A stretch of DNA of 64,000 nucleotides from Mariniflexile gromovii (GTDB lineage: Bacteria; Bacteroidota; Bacteroidia; Flavobacteriales; Flavobacteriaceae): the NCBI RefSeq assembly GCF_017814435.1, contig NZ_JAGJCB010000001.1, forward strand, positions 372,656 to 436,655. Direction: 5' to 3'. The translations under genes were made by a program, and so were the position numbers. The notes beneath the pieces were generated by a model that was not told the DNA's origin, ran no database searches, and saw only the letters and a list, made by a program, of their open reading frames with translations. This document shows, in pieces, positions 18,221-26,970 of the stretch. Positions within the stretch are counted from its first letter, which is position 1. Every line of letters begins with the position of its first letter.

Positions 18221-18700
18221 TTAAACAGTAAAAAACAAAGAAGCACAAGTTCCTATTGCAAATGAAATTATATTAAATCCTAATAGCTTATCCTTGTCAG
18301 TTTTATAATAAAATAAACTTACTCTTTTGGTGTTCATAATAACTTCTAGTAAACCAAAAATTGATATGAAAAACATCTTCAAAAGTATACTTTCTAAGTC
18401 ATCTAAACCTTCCTTACAGAATTGAAAAACCACATTCCAAATTGTAAAATAAAAATAAAAGCTTATAAATATCCATCCATATTTATTTTTAAAAAAGATA
18501 CCAATAAAAGGAAATGTAATTAATATAACAGTAAATAACAATTTAGTTCTTTGAATTAAATAAACTGCTCCATAATAGTCATATCCATCAAATCCACCTA
18601 ATTTTAAAAAATTAATTAATCTATGAATTGCCAAAAAGTAAACACAACCAGTTATTATTAGTATCACTAAATGGACAATGTAAACTAATTTGAATTTCAT
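18221..18700 (-). CDS. Hypothetical four-helix membrane protein
   Basis: A 159-residue integral membrane protein with about four hydrophobic segments (roughly 5-27, 52-72, 76-98, 135-157). There is no recognisable family signature. It starts one base after the stop of the Nudix gene and so is its downstream operon partner. Codon use is more AT-rich than its neighbours (many TTT, ATT and AAA codons), which could reflect recent acquisition or just membrane composition. Function unknown. Confidence 0.7.
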   Translation of the reverse strand: MKFKLVYIVHLVILIITGCVYFLAIHRLINFLKLGGFDGYDYYGAVYLIQRTKLLFTVILITFPFIGIFFKNKYGWIFISFYFYFTIWNVVFQFCKEGLDDLESILLKMFFISIFGLLEVIMNTKRVSLFYYKTDKDKLLGFNIISFAIGTCASLFFTV

Positions 18701-18701
18701 T

Positions 18702-19286
18702 TTAATCTAATAGCTTATGTATTAAAGCATACTGTAATAATACAATGGTTCTAGTATCTTGTATATCGCCATTGTTCAACATGGTAACAGCATCTGTAAA
18801 TGGTAATTCCAACACTTCAATATCTTCGTGTTCGCTCTCTAATCCGCCGCCTTCATTTACTTTCATGGCATCGGTATATTCCCCAATAAAAAAGTGCATT
18901 TTCTCGGTCATAACTCCAGGAGAAGAATAAGCTTCAAACACCTTTTTTACTTCCTTCAATCTGTAACCTACTTCTTCTTCAGTTTCTCTTATAATACATG
19001 CTTCAGGGTTATCTTTATCTAACATACCAGCACAAATTTCAACCAACATACCATATTCATTGTCATTTAAAAATGTAGGCATTCTAAACTGTTTTGTTAA
19101 AATTACAGTACCCTTTTCTTTATTGTAAAGCAAGATACCAGCACCATCACCTCTATCATAACATTCTCTAACTTGTGTTACCCAATTGCCATTACTTAAT
19201 TTATAATCGAAGGTAAACTTGTTTAATATGTAATAATGGTTAGAAAGCAGTTCTTTTTTTATGTTCTTTAATTTCTCAGATGACAT
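18702..19286 (-). CDS. Nudix hydrolase, NudK / ADP-sugar pyrophosphatase-like
   Basis: A 194-residue Nudix enzyme. The Nudix box is [23 protein letters not shown] (about 100-122), with the REtEEEvG core intact and a two-residue insertion before the first glutamate, as in NudK-type GDP-mannose pyrophosphatases. The preceding [13 protein letters not shown] and following [17 protein letters not shown] also match that branch. It splits nucleoside-diphosphate sugars into a sugar phosphate and NMP. It is the upstream gene of a two-gene operon with the membrane protein. Confidence 0.88.
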   Translation of the reverse strand: MSSEKLKNIKKELLSNHYYILNKFTFDYKLSNGNWVTQVRECYDRGDGAGILLYNKEKGTVILTKQFRMPTFLNDNEYGMLVEICAGMLDKDNPEACIIRETEEEVGYRLKEVKKVFEAYSSPGVMTEKMHFFIGEYTDAMKVNEGGGLESEHEDIEVLELPFTDAVTMLNNGDIQDTRTIVLLQYALIHKLLD

Positions 19287-19502
19287 TGTGGATAGTATAT
19301 ATTATTAAAGTATTATGAAGCAATTTCGGTAAAAAAACATTAATTGGGTACACTATTTCATTATTGTTAATAAATTTTGATAAAATTAATTAACAAATTA
19401 TTGTTTCATTTTCTGTCTTTAACCCCTATAAATAAGCAAAATATGTTATTTATATATATAATAAAAATCTTATACATATAGCGTCAATGCTGTCATTTAT
19501 AA

Positions 19503-19532
19503 TTGTTTAGTGAATAAAATACACTATATTTG
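19503..19532 (+). promoter_or_regulatory. Promoter that decides the start of the small coiled-coil protein
   Basis: TTG at 19503-19505, 19 bases, then TATATTTG at 19525-19532. Transcription should begin at about 19538-19540, so the ATG at 19535 cannot be on the message and the next in-frame ATG at 19565 is favoured. Confidence 0.6.
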
Positions 19533-19564
19533 ATATGCCATTAAAAACAAACTTTGCACTGACT

Positions 19565-19804
19565 ATGCTACCAAAATTACTGACCTGCTTTTCATCCATT
19601 TTTCTTTCAATAAATCAATCCGATATTGTTGTTGTTTTAAGTATCGTTGTTGTATTCTTTTTAATATTATTAATTTTAGGTGTTAGAAAATCTTATAAGC
19701 TTAAAAAAGAAAATGAACGCCTTGATAAAATAAGTGAAGAAATGGCTCGACAAGAAGAAAAGTATAAAGATTTTACAGATGGCCACATGTATGGTGGCAA
19801 CTAA
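19565..19804 (+). CDS. Small single-pass membrane protein with cytoplasmic helix
   Basis: 79 residues from ATG 19565 (MLPKLLTCFSS); the earlier ATG at 19535 is rejected because it lies on or before the predicted transcription start. One strong membrane helix (DIVVVLSIVVVFFLILLILG) is followed by a charged amphipathic helix (KKENERLDKISEEMARQEEKY) and the tail DFTDGHMYGGN. No known domain. A promoter upstream and a terminator immediately downstream make it a clean single-gene unit. Function unknown. Confidence 0.7.
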   Translation: MLPKLLTCFSSIFLSINQSDIVVVLSIVVVFFLILLILGVRKSYKLKKENERLDKISEEMARQEEKYKDFTDGHMYGGN

Positions 19805-19817
19805 ACTAAAAAACAAC

Positions 19818-19845
19818 AAAAAAGCCTGCATTAGCAGGCTTTTTT
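19818..19845. terminator. Bidirectional intrinsic terminator
   Basis: AAAAAAGCCTGC pairs perfectly with GCAGGCTTTTTT around the loop ATTA. It lies between the small membrane gene (+) and ettA (-). Confidence 0.92.
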
Positions 19846-19868
19846 GTTATAAACTCGGTACATTATTA

Positions 19869-21560
19869 TTAACGTACCAACTTTTTATACTTAATACGTT
19901 TCGGCATCAAATCGCCACCCAAACGTTTCTTTTTGTTTTCTTCATATTCACTGAAACTTCCCTCAAAGAAATATACTTGTGAATCGCCTTCAAAAGCTAA
20001 AATATGGGTACATATTCTATCTAAAAACCATCTGTCATGCGATATTACTACGGCACAACCAGCAAAGTTTTCCAAACCTTCTTCCAATGCTCGTAATGTA
20101 TTCACATCAAGGTCGTTAGTAGGCTCATCTAAAAGCAATACGTTACCTTCTTCTTTAAGTGTCATAGCCAAATGCAGGCGGTTACGTTCACCACCAGAAA
20201 GCAATTTAACCTTCTTGTTTTGTTCGCCACCAGAAAAATTAAATCGGCTTAAATAAGCACGGGAATTTACTTCCTTCCCTCCCATCAAAATCAATTCTTG
20301 TTCGTCACTAAAGTTTTGCCAAATGGTTTTTTCAGGGTCTATGTTAGAATGACTTTGGTCTACATAAGCAATTTTAGCAGTTTCACCTACTTTAAACTCA
20401 CCTTTATCAGGCGTTTGTTCGCCCATAATCATTCTGAAAATGGTGGTTTTACCAGCGCCATTCGGTCCAATAACACCTACAATTCCTGCTTGAGGTAATT
20501 TAAAATTCAAATCTTCATACAGCAATTTATCATCAAAGCCTTTACTTACACCAATAGCTTCAATAACGTTGGTTCCTAAACGTGGTCCGTTAGGGATGTA
20601 GATTTCCAGTTTTTCATCAAGCTGCTTTTGGTCTTGACTTAATAACTTATCATAGTTTTGTAAACGCGCTTTTTGCTTGGTTTGACGCCCTTTTGCACCT
20701 TGTCTTACCCATTCCAACTCACGTTCCAAGGTTTTTTGGCGCTTAGAAGCTGTTTTACTTTCTTGTGCTAAACGTTTCGACTTTTGATCTAACCAAGACG
20801 AATAATTCCCTTTCCATGGAATACCTTCACCCCTATCCAATTCTAAAATCCAACCCGCAACATTATCCAAAAAGTATCTATCATGCGTTACAGCAATAAC
20901 GGTTCCTTTATATTGCGCTAAATGATGCTCCAACCAATGTACCGATTCTGCATCCAAGTGGTTGGTAGGCTCATCCAATAATAACACATCCGGTTCTTGT
21001 AAAAGTAAACGGCATAAAGCCACTCGACGACGTTCTCCACCAGATAAAACACTTATCTTTTTATCACCTTCAGGTGTTCTAAGCGCATCCATGGCAATTT
21101 CCAACTTAGTATCCAGTTCCCAAGCATTCGACGCATCAATTTTATCTTGAAGCTCTGCTTGTCTCGCCATCAACTTATCCATTTTGTCTGGGTTAGAATA
21201 CACTTCTTCTAGTCCAAACAAATCGTTTATTTTGTTGTATTCATCAAGAATGGCAACCGTTTCCGCAGCACCTTCCTTTACAATTTCCAAAACGGTTTTA
21301 CTTTCATCAAGCTTCGGTTCTTGTTCTAAATAACCAACCGAATAATCTTGTAAAAAGGTAACATCTCCCTGATAATTCTTTTCAACCCCAGCAATAATTT
21401 TAAGCAATGTAGATTTACCCGAGCCATTTAAACCTAAAATTCCAATTTTAGCACCGTAAAAAAAGCTTAGATAAATATTTTTTAACACAGGCGTATTTGC
21501 CCCTTGAAACGTCTTGGTCAACCCAGACATCGAAAAGATAACTTTCTTATCGTCAGACAT
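19869..21560 (-). CDS. ettA: Energy-dependent translational throttle protein EttA (ABC-F)
   Basis: A 563-residue soluble ABC-F ATPase with two nucleotide-binding domains. Walker A motifs are GLNGSGKST (about 42-50) and GPNGAGKTT (about 355-363); signatures are LSGGERRRVALCRL and LSGGERNRLHLAM; both Walker B blocks end LLLDEPTNxLD. There are no membrane segments. EttA binds the ribosomal E site and gates initiation according to the ATP/ADP ratio. The length (E. coli EttA is 555) and the near-universal start (MSGLTKTFQG) support EttA rather than Uup or an antibiotic-resistance ABC-F. The ATG at 21560 follows an AT-rich leader. Confidence 0.93.
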   Translation of the reverse strand: MSDDKKVIFSMSGLTKTFQGANTPVLKNIYLSFFYGAKIGILGLNGSGKSTLLKIIAGVEKNYQGDVTFLQDYSVGYLEQEPKLDESKTVLEIVKEGAAETVAILDEYNKINDLFGLEEVYSNPDKMDKLMARQAELQDKIDASNAWELDTKLEIAMDALRTPEGDKKISVLSGGERRRVALCRLLLQEPDVLLLDEPTNHLDAESVHWLEHHLAQYKGTVIAVTHDRYFLDNVAGWILELDRGEGIPWKGNYSSWLDQKSKRLAQESKTASKRQKTLERELEWVRQGAKGRQTKQKARLQNYDKLLSQDQKQLDEKLEIYIPNGPRLGTNVIEAIGVSKGFDDKLLYEDLNFKLPQAGIVGVIGPNGAGKTTIFRMIMGEQTPDKGEFKVGETAKIAYVDQSHSNIDPEKTIWQNFSDEQELILMGGKEVNSRAYLSRFNFSGGEQNKKVKLLSGGERNRLHLAMTLKEEGNVLLLDEPTNDLDVNTLRALEEGLENFAGCAVVISHDRWFLDRICTHILAFEGDSQVYFFEGSFSEYEENKKKRLGGDLMPKRIKYKKLVR

Positions 21561-21597
21561 ATAATTTTTGATTTACAATTTTTTATTTACGAATTAT

Positions 21598-21620
21598 CAA
21601 ACGAAAAAAGACTTCGTTTT
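21598..21620. terminator. Terminator-like hairpin upstream of ettA
   Basis: AAACGAA and TTCGTTT close a 7-base loop and are followed by T on the plus strand. It may end read-through from the 60-residue membrane gene or be a fortuitous hairpin. Confidence 0.35.
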
Positions 21621-21646
21621 TAGCATATTATTAGTGTTTTTGAGTG

Positions 21647-21680
21647 CGATTTTCAATCATAAATCTTAAATTGAAAATCG
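21647..21680. repeat. Extragenic inverted repeat
   Basis: CGATTTTCAAT at 21647-21657 and ATTGAAAATCG at 21670-21680 are perfect 11-base arms with a 12-base loop, just 9 bases downstream of the stop of the 60-residue membrane gene. It is probably a transcript-end hairpin without a T-tract. Confidence 0.5.
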
Positions 21681-21688
21681 TAAATTCA

Positions 21689-21871
21689 TTACACTCTCCC
21701 TTTTAAAGCATTAAACACCCAAGCAATGGCAAAAAAGCCAAATCCTACGGTTGCAAAACCCCAACCTGCTACATCATTATATCTGTAAGCTCCCATTAGT
21801 ATTAAAACCACACCCATAATAATCATTAAAATAGTAGCCCAAGCCAAAACTGTATTTTTATTCATTGCCAT
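21689..21871 (-). CDS. Small two-helix membrane protein (CAL67264-like)
   Basis: 60 residues beginning MAMNKNTVLAWATILMIIMG. Two membrane helices (about 9-29 and 36-54) are joined by the turn AYRYNDVAGWG, and the protein ends NALKGRV. I recognise it as the small flavobacterial membrane protein family named after Gramella CAL67264; I could not verify this by search. An alternative start is the ATG two codons downstream. The role is unknown. Confidence 0.78.
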   Translation of the reverse strand: MAMNKNTVLAWATILMIIMGVVLILMGAYRYNDVAGWGFATVGFGFFAIAWVFNALKGRV

Positions 21872-21888
21872 AATTAGTTGTTTTTATT

Positions 21889-22011
21889 GGGCGCAACCTT
21901 GAAAAAAGGTCGGGCTTTCCGCTATATCTTTTTTATGTTTATCCTGTTTTCGTTAAGTACAGTAATGTTTCGAAAACACATAAAAAAGGATGCCGCTGCA
22001 ATCCCTTGCGC
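21889..22011. repeat. Long imperfect extragenic palindrome (copy 1)
   Basis: A 123-base imperfect inverted repeat. The outer arms contain GGGCGCAA and TTGCGC, the middle arms TCGGGCTTTCCGCTATATC and GGATGCCGCTGCAATCCC, the inner arms TTTTTTATGT and ACATAAAAAA, and the core CTGTTTTCG and CGAAAACAC. Related sequence recurs at 47440-47517, so it is a dispersed element rather than a terminator. It lies 17 bases upstream of the start of the minus-strand membrane gene. Confidence 0.75.
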
Positions 22012-22308
22012 AAATTCAGAACACAAATATCGTATTTTTAAATAAAAAAGCATCCTTTTCAAAACTTAATTTTAACTTATTACAAAAGCCATTTTTAACA
22101 GAAAAAAACATTTTATTTAACAAAAAATGTATTTAATCCGAAAAAACAGATACTTTATCTGTATTTATTTTTATCTAATTGAAATTCATATCTGTAAATT
22201 ATTTAATTTTACATGTTTTTAGACGTGTAAGTGACAAGTTCAACAATCATATCGATTCAATAACCTGCACTTAAAAACAATTAAATTTTATATTCTCAAT
22301 CAATTAAT
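22012..22308 (+). promoter_or_regulatory. Leader region of the GH10-like hydrolase gene
   Basis: About 300 bases without a gene. A compact hairpin at 22146-22162 (ACAGATA-CTT-TATCTGT) is followed by a T-rich run, resembling an intrinsic terminator or attenuator reading toward the hydrolase gene. No riboswitch consensus or clear TTG/TAnnTTTG promoter was recognised. Confidence 0.35.
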
Positions 22309-23910
22309 ATGAAAATATTAGCCCCTTATTTTCTGTTTTTGTGCATCGCTATACAAGCGCAAACAGGCAAAGGTATTACAACTCCTAAAGCAGATTTAAG
22401 AGGTGTTTTTGTGCCTTCTATATCCAGTTTGTCTTGGCCAACCAACAGAAAAGCAACACCTGCTGTACAACAGGCTGAACTTATTGCTATTTTAGACGAT
22501 TTAAAAACAAACGGTTATAACACCGTGTTTTTACAAGTACGTCCCGAAAGTGATGCGTTGTATGCTTCATCCATTGATCCATGGTCTTATTGGTTAACTG
22601 GTACACAAGGAAAAGCGCCTACCCCTTTTTGGGACCCATTGGAGTTTGCTGTTAAAGAAGCACATGCACGAGGCTTGGATTTACACGCTTGGTTAAACCC
22701 ATACAGAGTTAAACAAACGCCAAACATGGAATTAGCCCCAAACAATGTGGCAAATTTACACCCAAACTGGACGTTTCAAGCTAAAATTAATAATACAGAT
22801 AAAGCATTATCGTTAAAAATGCTTAATCCAGGAATTCCTGCTGTTAGAGATTATATTGTGAATGTTGTTAAAGATATTTCTAACAGATATGATGTAGATG
22901 GTATTCATTTTGACGACTATTTCTATCCTTATTCCGGTATGGAAGCCATTCCTCAAGATGCCCAAACATTTAAAGATCACAACCCTACTAAAATTGCTAA
23001 AATAGAAGATTGGAGAAGAAACAATGTAAACCTAATGATCGGGATGGTTTATGATGCCATACAAACCATTAATACTACCAAAAATAAAAACATTGTATTT
23101 GGCGTAAGCCCATTTGGAATTTGGAAAGCTGGCACTCCTTCGGGCATCAGTGGAACCTCTTCTTTTAGTGCTTTATTTTGCGACCCCATTGCTTGGTTAA
23201 ATTCAGAGAAAATTGACTATTTGGCACCACAATTATATTGGGAAATAGCTAAAAAACAAGATTATATTTCACTATCAAAATGGTGGAACGATCAAGCCAA
23301 ACTTTATTGCAAACAACTTTATGTAAGTCAGGCTTTTTATAAAATAGAACATACAAAACCTTGGGGAATTTCAGAAATACAAAACCAAATAAATCAAAAT
23401 AGAGAGGCCCAAATGGATGCCACCTTTGGACAAATTGCGTACAGTTACACCTCTATAAAAAACAATTCAAAAGGCTTAAATGAAGTTTTAAATACTAATC
23501 ATTTCAAATACAAATCTTTTGCGCCTCCTGTTTTAGGAATAGGTAAAGACGATATACGCCCAATGAAACCTGCAAATATCAGATTTGAACCATTCAAAAT
23601 TTTGTGGGACACACCTAGCAAGGCACCAGACGGCGATTTACCTGTTAAATATGTTGTTTATGCCTTTGATAATGCTAATGAAGCAATTTCTAACATGCAT
23701 GATGGTTCTAAAATACTTGATATTGTTGCTGGAAATGAATTGAATTTAACACAAGAACAAATTAATTCTAAGGTTTTTGTGGTAACCTCATTAGACAAGA
23801 ATAATAATGAAGCAGGCGATTTTACCGAAACAAACAAATTTGGAATTACCCACAAAAAAGTAAATGAGTTGGTAATAAACCCAGTTCAAGGAATAGATTT
23901 GATAAATTGA
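22309..23910 (+). CDS. GH10-like (GHL10/YngK-type) glycosyl hydrolase, exported
   Basis: A 533-residue protein with a cleavable signal peptide (LFLCIAIQAQ, about 1-18). The first about 370 residues form the TIM barrel of the GHL10 family: AELIAILDDLKTNGYNTVFLQVRPESDALY, HAWLNPYR and YDVDGIHFDDYFYP, with DGIHFDDYF containing the acidic pair. Other members are UPF0748 / YngK, thought to act on cell-envelope or extracellular glycans. The last about 120 residues look like a fibronectin-like beta domain (ILWDTPSKAPDGDLPVKYVVY). It is alone between an extragenic palindrome and a convergent OmpA gene. The substrate is unproven. Confidence 0.88.
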   Translation: MKILAPYFLFLCIAIQAQTGKGITTPKADLRGVFVPSISSLSWPTNRKATPAVQQAELIAILDDLKTNGYNTVFLQVRPESDALYASSIDPWSYWLTGTQGKAPTPFWDPLEFAVKEAHARGLDLHAWLNPYRVKQTPNMELAPNNVANLHPNWTFQAKINNTDKALSLKMLNPGIPAVRDYIVNVVKDISNRYDVDGIHFDDYFYPYSGMEAIPQDAQTFKDHNPTKIAKIEDWRRNNVNLMIGMVYDAIQTINTTKNKNIVFGVSPFGIWKAGTPSGISGTSSFSALFCDPIAWLNSEKIDYLAPQLYWEIAKKQDYISLSKWWNDQAKLYCKQLYVSQAFYKIEHTKPWGISEIQNQINQNREAQMDATFGQIAYSYTSIKNNSKGLNEVLNTNHFKYKSFAPPVLGIGKDDIRPMKPANIRFEPFKILWDTPSKAPDGDLPVKYVVYAFDNANEAISNMHDGSKILDIVAGNELNLTQEQINSKVFVVTSLDKNNNEAGDFTETNKFGITHKKVNELVINPVQGIDLIN

Positions 23911-23973
23911 TTTCTTCAAATAAGTTCTTATCAAAATTCTTAAAGAAGAATCATCAAAATCAACTATTCAAAT

Positions 23974-24009
23974 AAAAAACGGGTAAATCCTTGAAAAGAC
24001 AAACCCGTT
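23974..24009 (-). terminator. Terminator of the OmpA-family gene
   Basis: AACGGGT (23978-23984) pairs with ACCCGTT (24003-24009); on the minus strand the stem is followed by TTTTTATT. The loop is long (18 bases), so efficiency is uncertain. Confidence 0.6.
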
Positions 24010-24060
24010 AAAACTCTAATTTTTACTAAATTAAATATTGATTATTCTCAAGTTGAGTTA

Positions 24061-25221
24061 TTAAAAACTCTTTACTTTTATATCAGATCTTCTATTTAGT
24101 TTATGCTTTATTTCAGAACATTTTGTGTTATCATCACATTCATTAATCAATTGTGTTTCACCAAAAGCTTTTCCGTCAATTCTATAGTCTTCAATCCCAT
24201 TTCCAAATAAATAATCTAAAGTACTTTTCAATCTTCTTTCAGAAAGTTTTTGATTATACGCTGCAGAACCTCTAGAATCGGTATGTGCACTTATTTCTAA
24301 TAGTAATTTAGGATGCTCATTTAATATCAATATTAATTCTTTCAATGTGTTTTTTGAAGTTGTATTTAAACTAGATGAGTTTAAAGCAAAATATATATTA
24401 TTTAAGTTATTAATTCTGTTTTGTATTTTATTCCTAACCTCTTCTTTTTCTTTTTCAAGGTCTGCAAGTCTTTGAGCCTCTTTTTCATTTTCTAATTTTT
24501 CTTTTAATAATCTAGCTTCCTCTGCCAATTTATTTGCTGTATCTATGGAATCTTTAACTCGAATTCTTTCATTAAATTCAGCATTGATTAATTTTAATTT
24601 TTCCTCTCCTTCCTCGGTTAATTCCTTTTTAACATTAAATCTATACACAACGCCAATAGCATGTTGCAAATGGTTTGTATTTTTATTCATAGTCCACTTT
24701 CCAGACGTATTGATATCTAATCCCAACCTATTGGAAAACCAAGTTCTAAAACCTAATACGCCGTTGTATGTTCCTCTAGGATTATTATTGGCATCTGTAT
24801 AGCCAACACCTACTCCAACATAAGGATCAAACCAACCCGTTTCTCCAATAATTTTATTCAAATCATAGCTCAATCTTGAGTCAATAGAAAAATAATCCTT
24901 GTTACTTGTAAGTGGATAACCATCAACTGTTTTGCCTGTTTTATATTTATTATAGGATGCAATTCCCTCAACACCTAATCCATTTTTAAAATATTTTCCT
25001 ATACTTAAACGAGAAGGAAATGGAACAGCATGCCATGCGGACTTTATATCAAATAATTCACGAAACATATCGCCAGAATCATCAACCACATTAAAACCTA
25101 TTCCAAAAATCCAAGAACCAACAATAATTGAATCTTTTTTGGTAAGTTCGGGAGTTTGAGAATTAATTGTAAAAATATTGGCGATAAGAAAGACTAATAA
25201 AACTACTTTTTTTTGCATCAC
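24061..25221 (-). CDS. OmpA-family outer membrane protein
   Basis: A 386-residue protein with a signal peptide (about 1-21, ending NSQ), an N-terminal eight-stranded barrel-like half (about 30-195) and an alanine/glutamate-rich helix (about 215-270). The C-terminal OmpA peptidoglycan-binding domain spans about 275-386 (YFALNSSSLNTTSKN, ISAHTDSRGSAAYNQKLSERR, with the DxR-type aspartate and arginine). It probably ties the outer membrane to the cell wall. It is monocistronic and convergent with the hydrolase gene. Confidence 0.9.
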   Translation of the reverse strand: MMQKKVVLLVFLIANIFTINSQTPELTKKDSIIVGSWIFGIGFNVVDDSGDMFRELFDIKSAWHAVPFPSRLSIGKYFKNGLGVEGIASYNKYKTGKTVDGYPLTSNKDYFSIDSRLSYDLNKIIGETGWFDPYVGVGVGYTDANNNPRGTYNGVLGFRTWFSNRLGLDINTSGKWTMNKNTNHLQHAIGVVYRFNVKKELTEEGEEKLKLINAEFNERIRVKDSIDTANKLAEEARLLKEKLENEKEAQRLADLEKEKEEVRNKIQNRINNLNNIYFALNSSSLNTTSKNTLKELILILNEHPKLLLEISAHTDSRGSAAYNQKLSERRLKSTLDYLFGNGIEDYRIDGKAFGETQLINECDDNTKCSEIKHKLNRRSDIKVKSF

Positions 25222-25384
25222 TTTAAATTGGGGTTGAAAATTTTACGCGAAAATAACATGCAAACACAGAATTTATATAATATATACTTTGAATCGTACA
25301 AATAATCGATAATAAGGTTCTATTTGGATTTTTATAATGAAATCCACCCCGAATTCGTGTTTAAAAATTGAAACGATCCTTAAA

Positions 25385-25416
25385 TAAAAAAAGCGCCCCA
25401 TAACGAGGGTGCTTTA
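25385..25416 (-). terminator. Terminator of the MarR-pirin operon
   Basis: On the minus strand, AAAGCACCC and GGGGCGCTTT flank TCGTTAT and are followed by TTTT. It lies 23 bases after the pirin stop. Confidence 0.75.
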
Positions 25417-25438
25417 TATAATTATATTAAAATTTTAA

Positions 25439-26161
25439 TTAGAAATCCATAGGAACTTCAATAAACAATAAACTGGAATCTTGCTCTGCTATAATTGAAA
25501 AAGCTTCGGTTTCAGAAATTCCTGCGGCATCACGTGTTTCTAAAACTGAGTTATCAATCAATACTTTCCCATTTATTGTCATCATATAAACGCCATGATT
25601 TCTACTTTTAAGTTTATATTCAAAATCAGTATTGCTATCTAAATCGATTCTAGAAATTATGGCGTCTTGATGAATTTTTAAGCTGCTTTCATGGTTTTCG
25701 TCAATAGATGTTACTAGGGTTTGAAGCTTGTTTTTTCTGTCAGATGCTTCAAACTTTTTTTGGTCATATCTTGGCTCCACATTTTGTTTATCTGGAAATA
25801 TCCAAATTTGAAACAAGCTTAAATGTTCGTCTGCAGAACCGTTAATTTCAGAATGTTGTACACCTGTACCAGCGCTCATAACTTGAACCTCATTAGGCAG
25901 TACAGCTATCCATGCATCACCCATATTGTCTTTATGTTTTAGAACACCTTTTAACGGAATGGTAATGATTTCCATATTATCATGTGGATGAGTTCCAAAA
26001 CCCATTTTTGGTGCAATAATATCGTCGTTAAAAACCCTTAAAGCGCCAAAATGCACTTTTTCGGAATTATGATAACTTGCAAAACTAAACGAATGGTTTG
26101 CCTGTAACCAACCATGGTTTGCAAACCCTCTACTTTCGGCTTTATGTATGATTGTTTTCAT
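25439..26161 (-). CDS. Pirin-family protein
   Basis: A 240-residue bicupin. The N-terminal signature GFANHGWLQANHSFSFASYH and the metal-site run GFGTHPHDNMEIITIPLKG (His-x-His ... Glu) give the three-His-one-Glu site of pirin/YhaK proteins. GTGVQHSEIN supplies the next cupin histidine. Bacterial pirins are quercetinase-like or redox-responsive proteins. It is the last gene of an operon with a MarR regulator, a GNAT acetyltransferase and an FMN reductase, consistent with quinone or oxidative stress handling. Confidence 0.92.
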   Translation of the reverse strand: MKTIIHKAESRGFANHGWLQANHSFSFASYHNSEKVHFGALRVFNDDIIAPKMGFGTHPHDNMEIITIPLKGVLKHKDNMGDAWIAVLPNEVQVMSAGTGVQHSEINGSADEHLSLFQIWIFPDKQNVEPRYDQKKFEASDRKNKLQTLVTSIDENHESSLKIHQDAIISRIDLDSNTDFEYKLKSRNHGVYMMTINGKVLIDNSVLETRDAAGISETEAFSIIAEQDSSLLFIEVPMDF

Positions 26162-26168
26162 CTTTTCT

Positions 26169-26188
26169 ATGCCCGCGCAGGCGGGTAT
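26169..26188. repeat. Short extragenic palindrome (CCCGC-GCAG-GCGGG)
   Basis: An 8-base stem (ATGCCCGC / GCGGGTAT, one G-U pair) with a GCAG loop, immediately upstream of the pirin ATG. It is GC-rich against an AT-rich background, typical of dispersed REP-like units. Confidence 0.6.
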
Positions 26189-26214
26189 CTTTTTTTAATT
26201 ATTACTTTTTAAAG

Positions 26215-26234
26215 ATTCCTGCTTCCGCAGGAAT
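26215..26234. repeat. Short extragenic palindrome (ATTCCTGC-TTCC-GCAGGAAT)
   Basis: A perfect 8-base stem with a TTCC loop, overlapping the region just after the MarR stop codon. A second REP-like unit next to the one at 26169-26188. Confidence 0.6.
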
Positions 26235-26235
26235 G

Positions 26236-26673
26236 TTATCTCATTTTATCTAACAGATTGCTTAATTGCTCTGCTTCATCTTCGGTTAAATTCTTTAGTA
26301 AATGGCTATTAAAATTATCAGGAATGGCATCTAATAGCGCATTTCCTTCTTTAGTTATAGCTATTTTAACAACGCGTCTATCGTGGTCGCAAGCTAAACG
26401 CTCAATATAATTTTTGGCGCATAGTTTATCCATTAACCTTGTGGCATTGGGCGAACGCTCTATCATTCTATCTTTAATAATTTGAACGTTTACGGGTTCA
26501 CCTGCGCCTTTTAATATTCTTAAAATATTGTATTGCTGCGGCGAAATACCGTATTTTTTAAAAAAGTCGTTCTGAAAACCAGAAATCCAGTTTGCAGTGT
26601 ATAAAATATTTAACAGGGCTTTAATTCTGTTATTGGCAAACTTTGAGTTGATATCTTTACTTATGTCTCCCAT
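26236..26673 (-). CDS. MarR-family transcriptional regulator
   Basis: A 145-residue winged-helix dimer. The helix-turn-helix spans about residues 50-100 (ISPQQYNILRILKGAGEPVNVQIIKDRM), with the wing CDHDRRVVKIAITKEG, the DxRxxxxxLT-like signature. MarR proteins repress stress operons and let go when bound or oxidised. It is the third gene of the FMN reductase-GNAT-MarR-pirin operon and probably regulates it through the palindromes at 27547-27591. Confidence 0.9.
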   Translation of the reverse strand: MGDISKDINSKFANNRIKALLNILYTANWISGFQNDFFKKYGISPQQYNILRILKGAGEPVNVQIIKDRMIERSPNATRLMDKLCAKNYIERLACDHDRRVVKIAITKEGNALLDAIPDNFNSHLLKNLTEDEAEQLSNLLDKMR

Positions 26674-26684
26674 AATTTCTTGGT

Positions 26685-26969
26685 TTAAGTTAAAACATCG
26701 GCATATTGTTCATGCTTTTTCTTAAAAACAGCATTTGCAAACGGACAAAGCGGAATTACTTTTAAGTTATTGGCTCGTAAATATGCAACTGTCGCATCTA
26801 CTAACTTATAGCCCACGCCTTGTCCTTTAAGCGAATCGCTCACTTCTGTGTGGTCTATAATAATCTTATTTGGTGCTGCATTCGAATAAGTCATTTCAGC
26901 AACTTTTACATCATCAATTTCAATGTAAAAAGCACCTTTTTTTCCGTTGTCTGCTTGCTTAATTTCCAT
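26685..26969 (-). CDS. GNAT-family N-acetyltransferase (YidJ-like, short form)
   Basis: A 94-residue single-domain acetyltransferase-like protein. DHTEVSDSLKGQGVGYKLVDATVAYLRANNLKVIPLCPFA carries the QGxG acetyl-CoA-binding turn and the compact YidJ/GTL3B layout (usual length 90-100). The acceptor is unknown. It is one base from the FMN reductase gene and 11 bases from marR, so it is co-transcribed. Confidence 0.87.
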   Translation of the reverse strand: MEIKQADNGKKGAFYIEIDDVKVAEMTYSNAAPNKIIIDHTEVSDSLKGQGVGYKLVDATVAYLRANNLKVIPLCPFANAVFKKKHEQYADVLT

Positions 26970-26970
26970 A

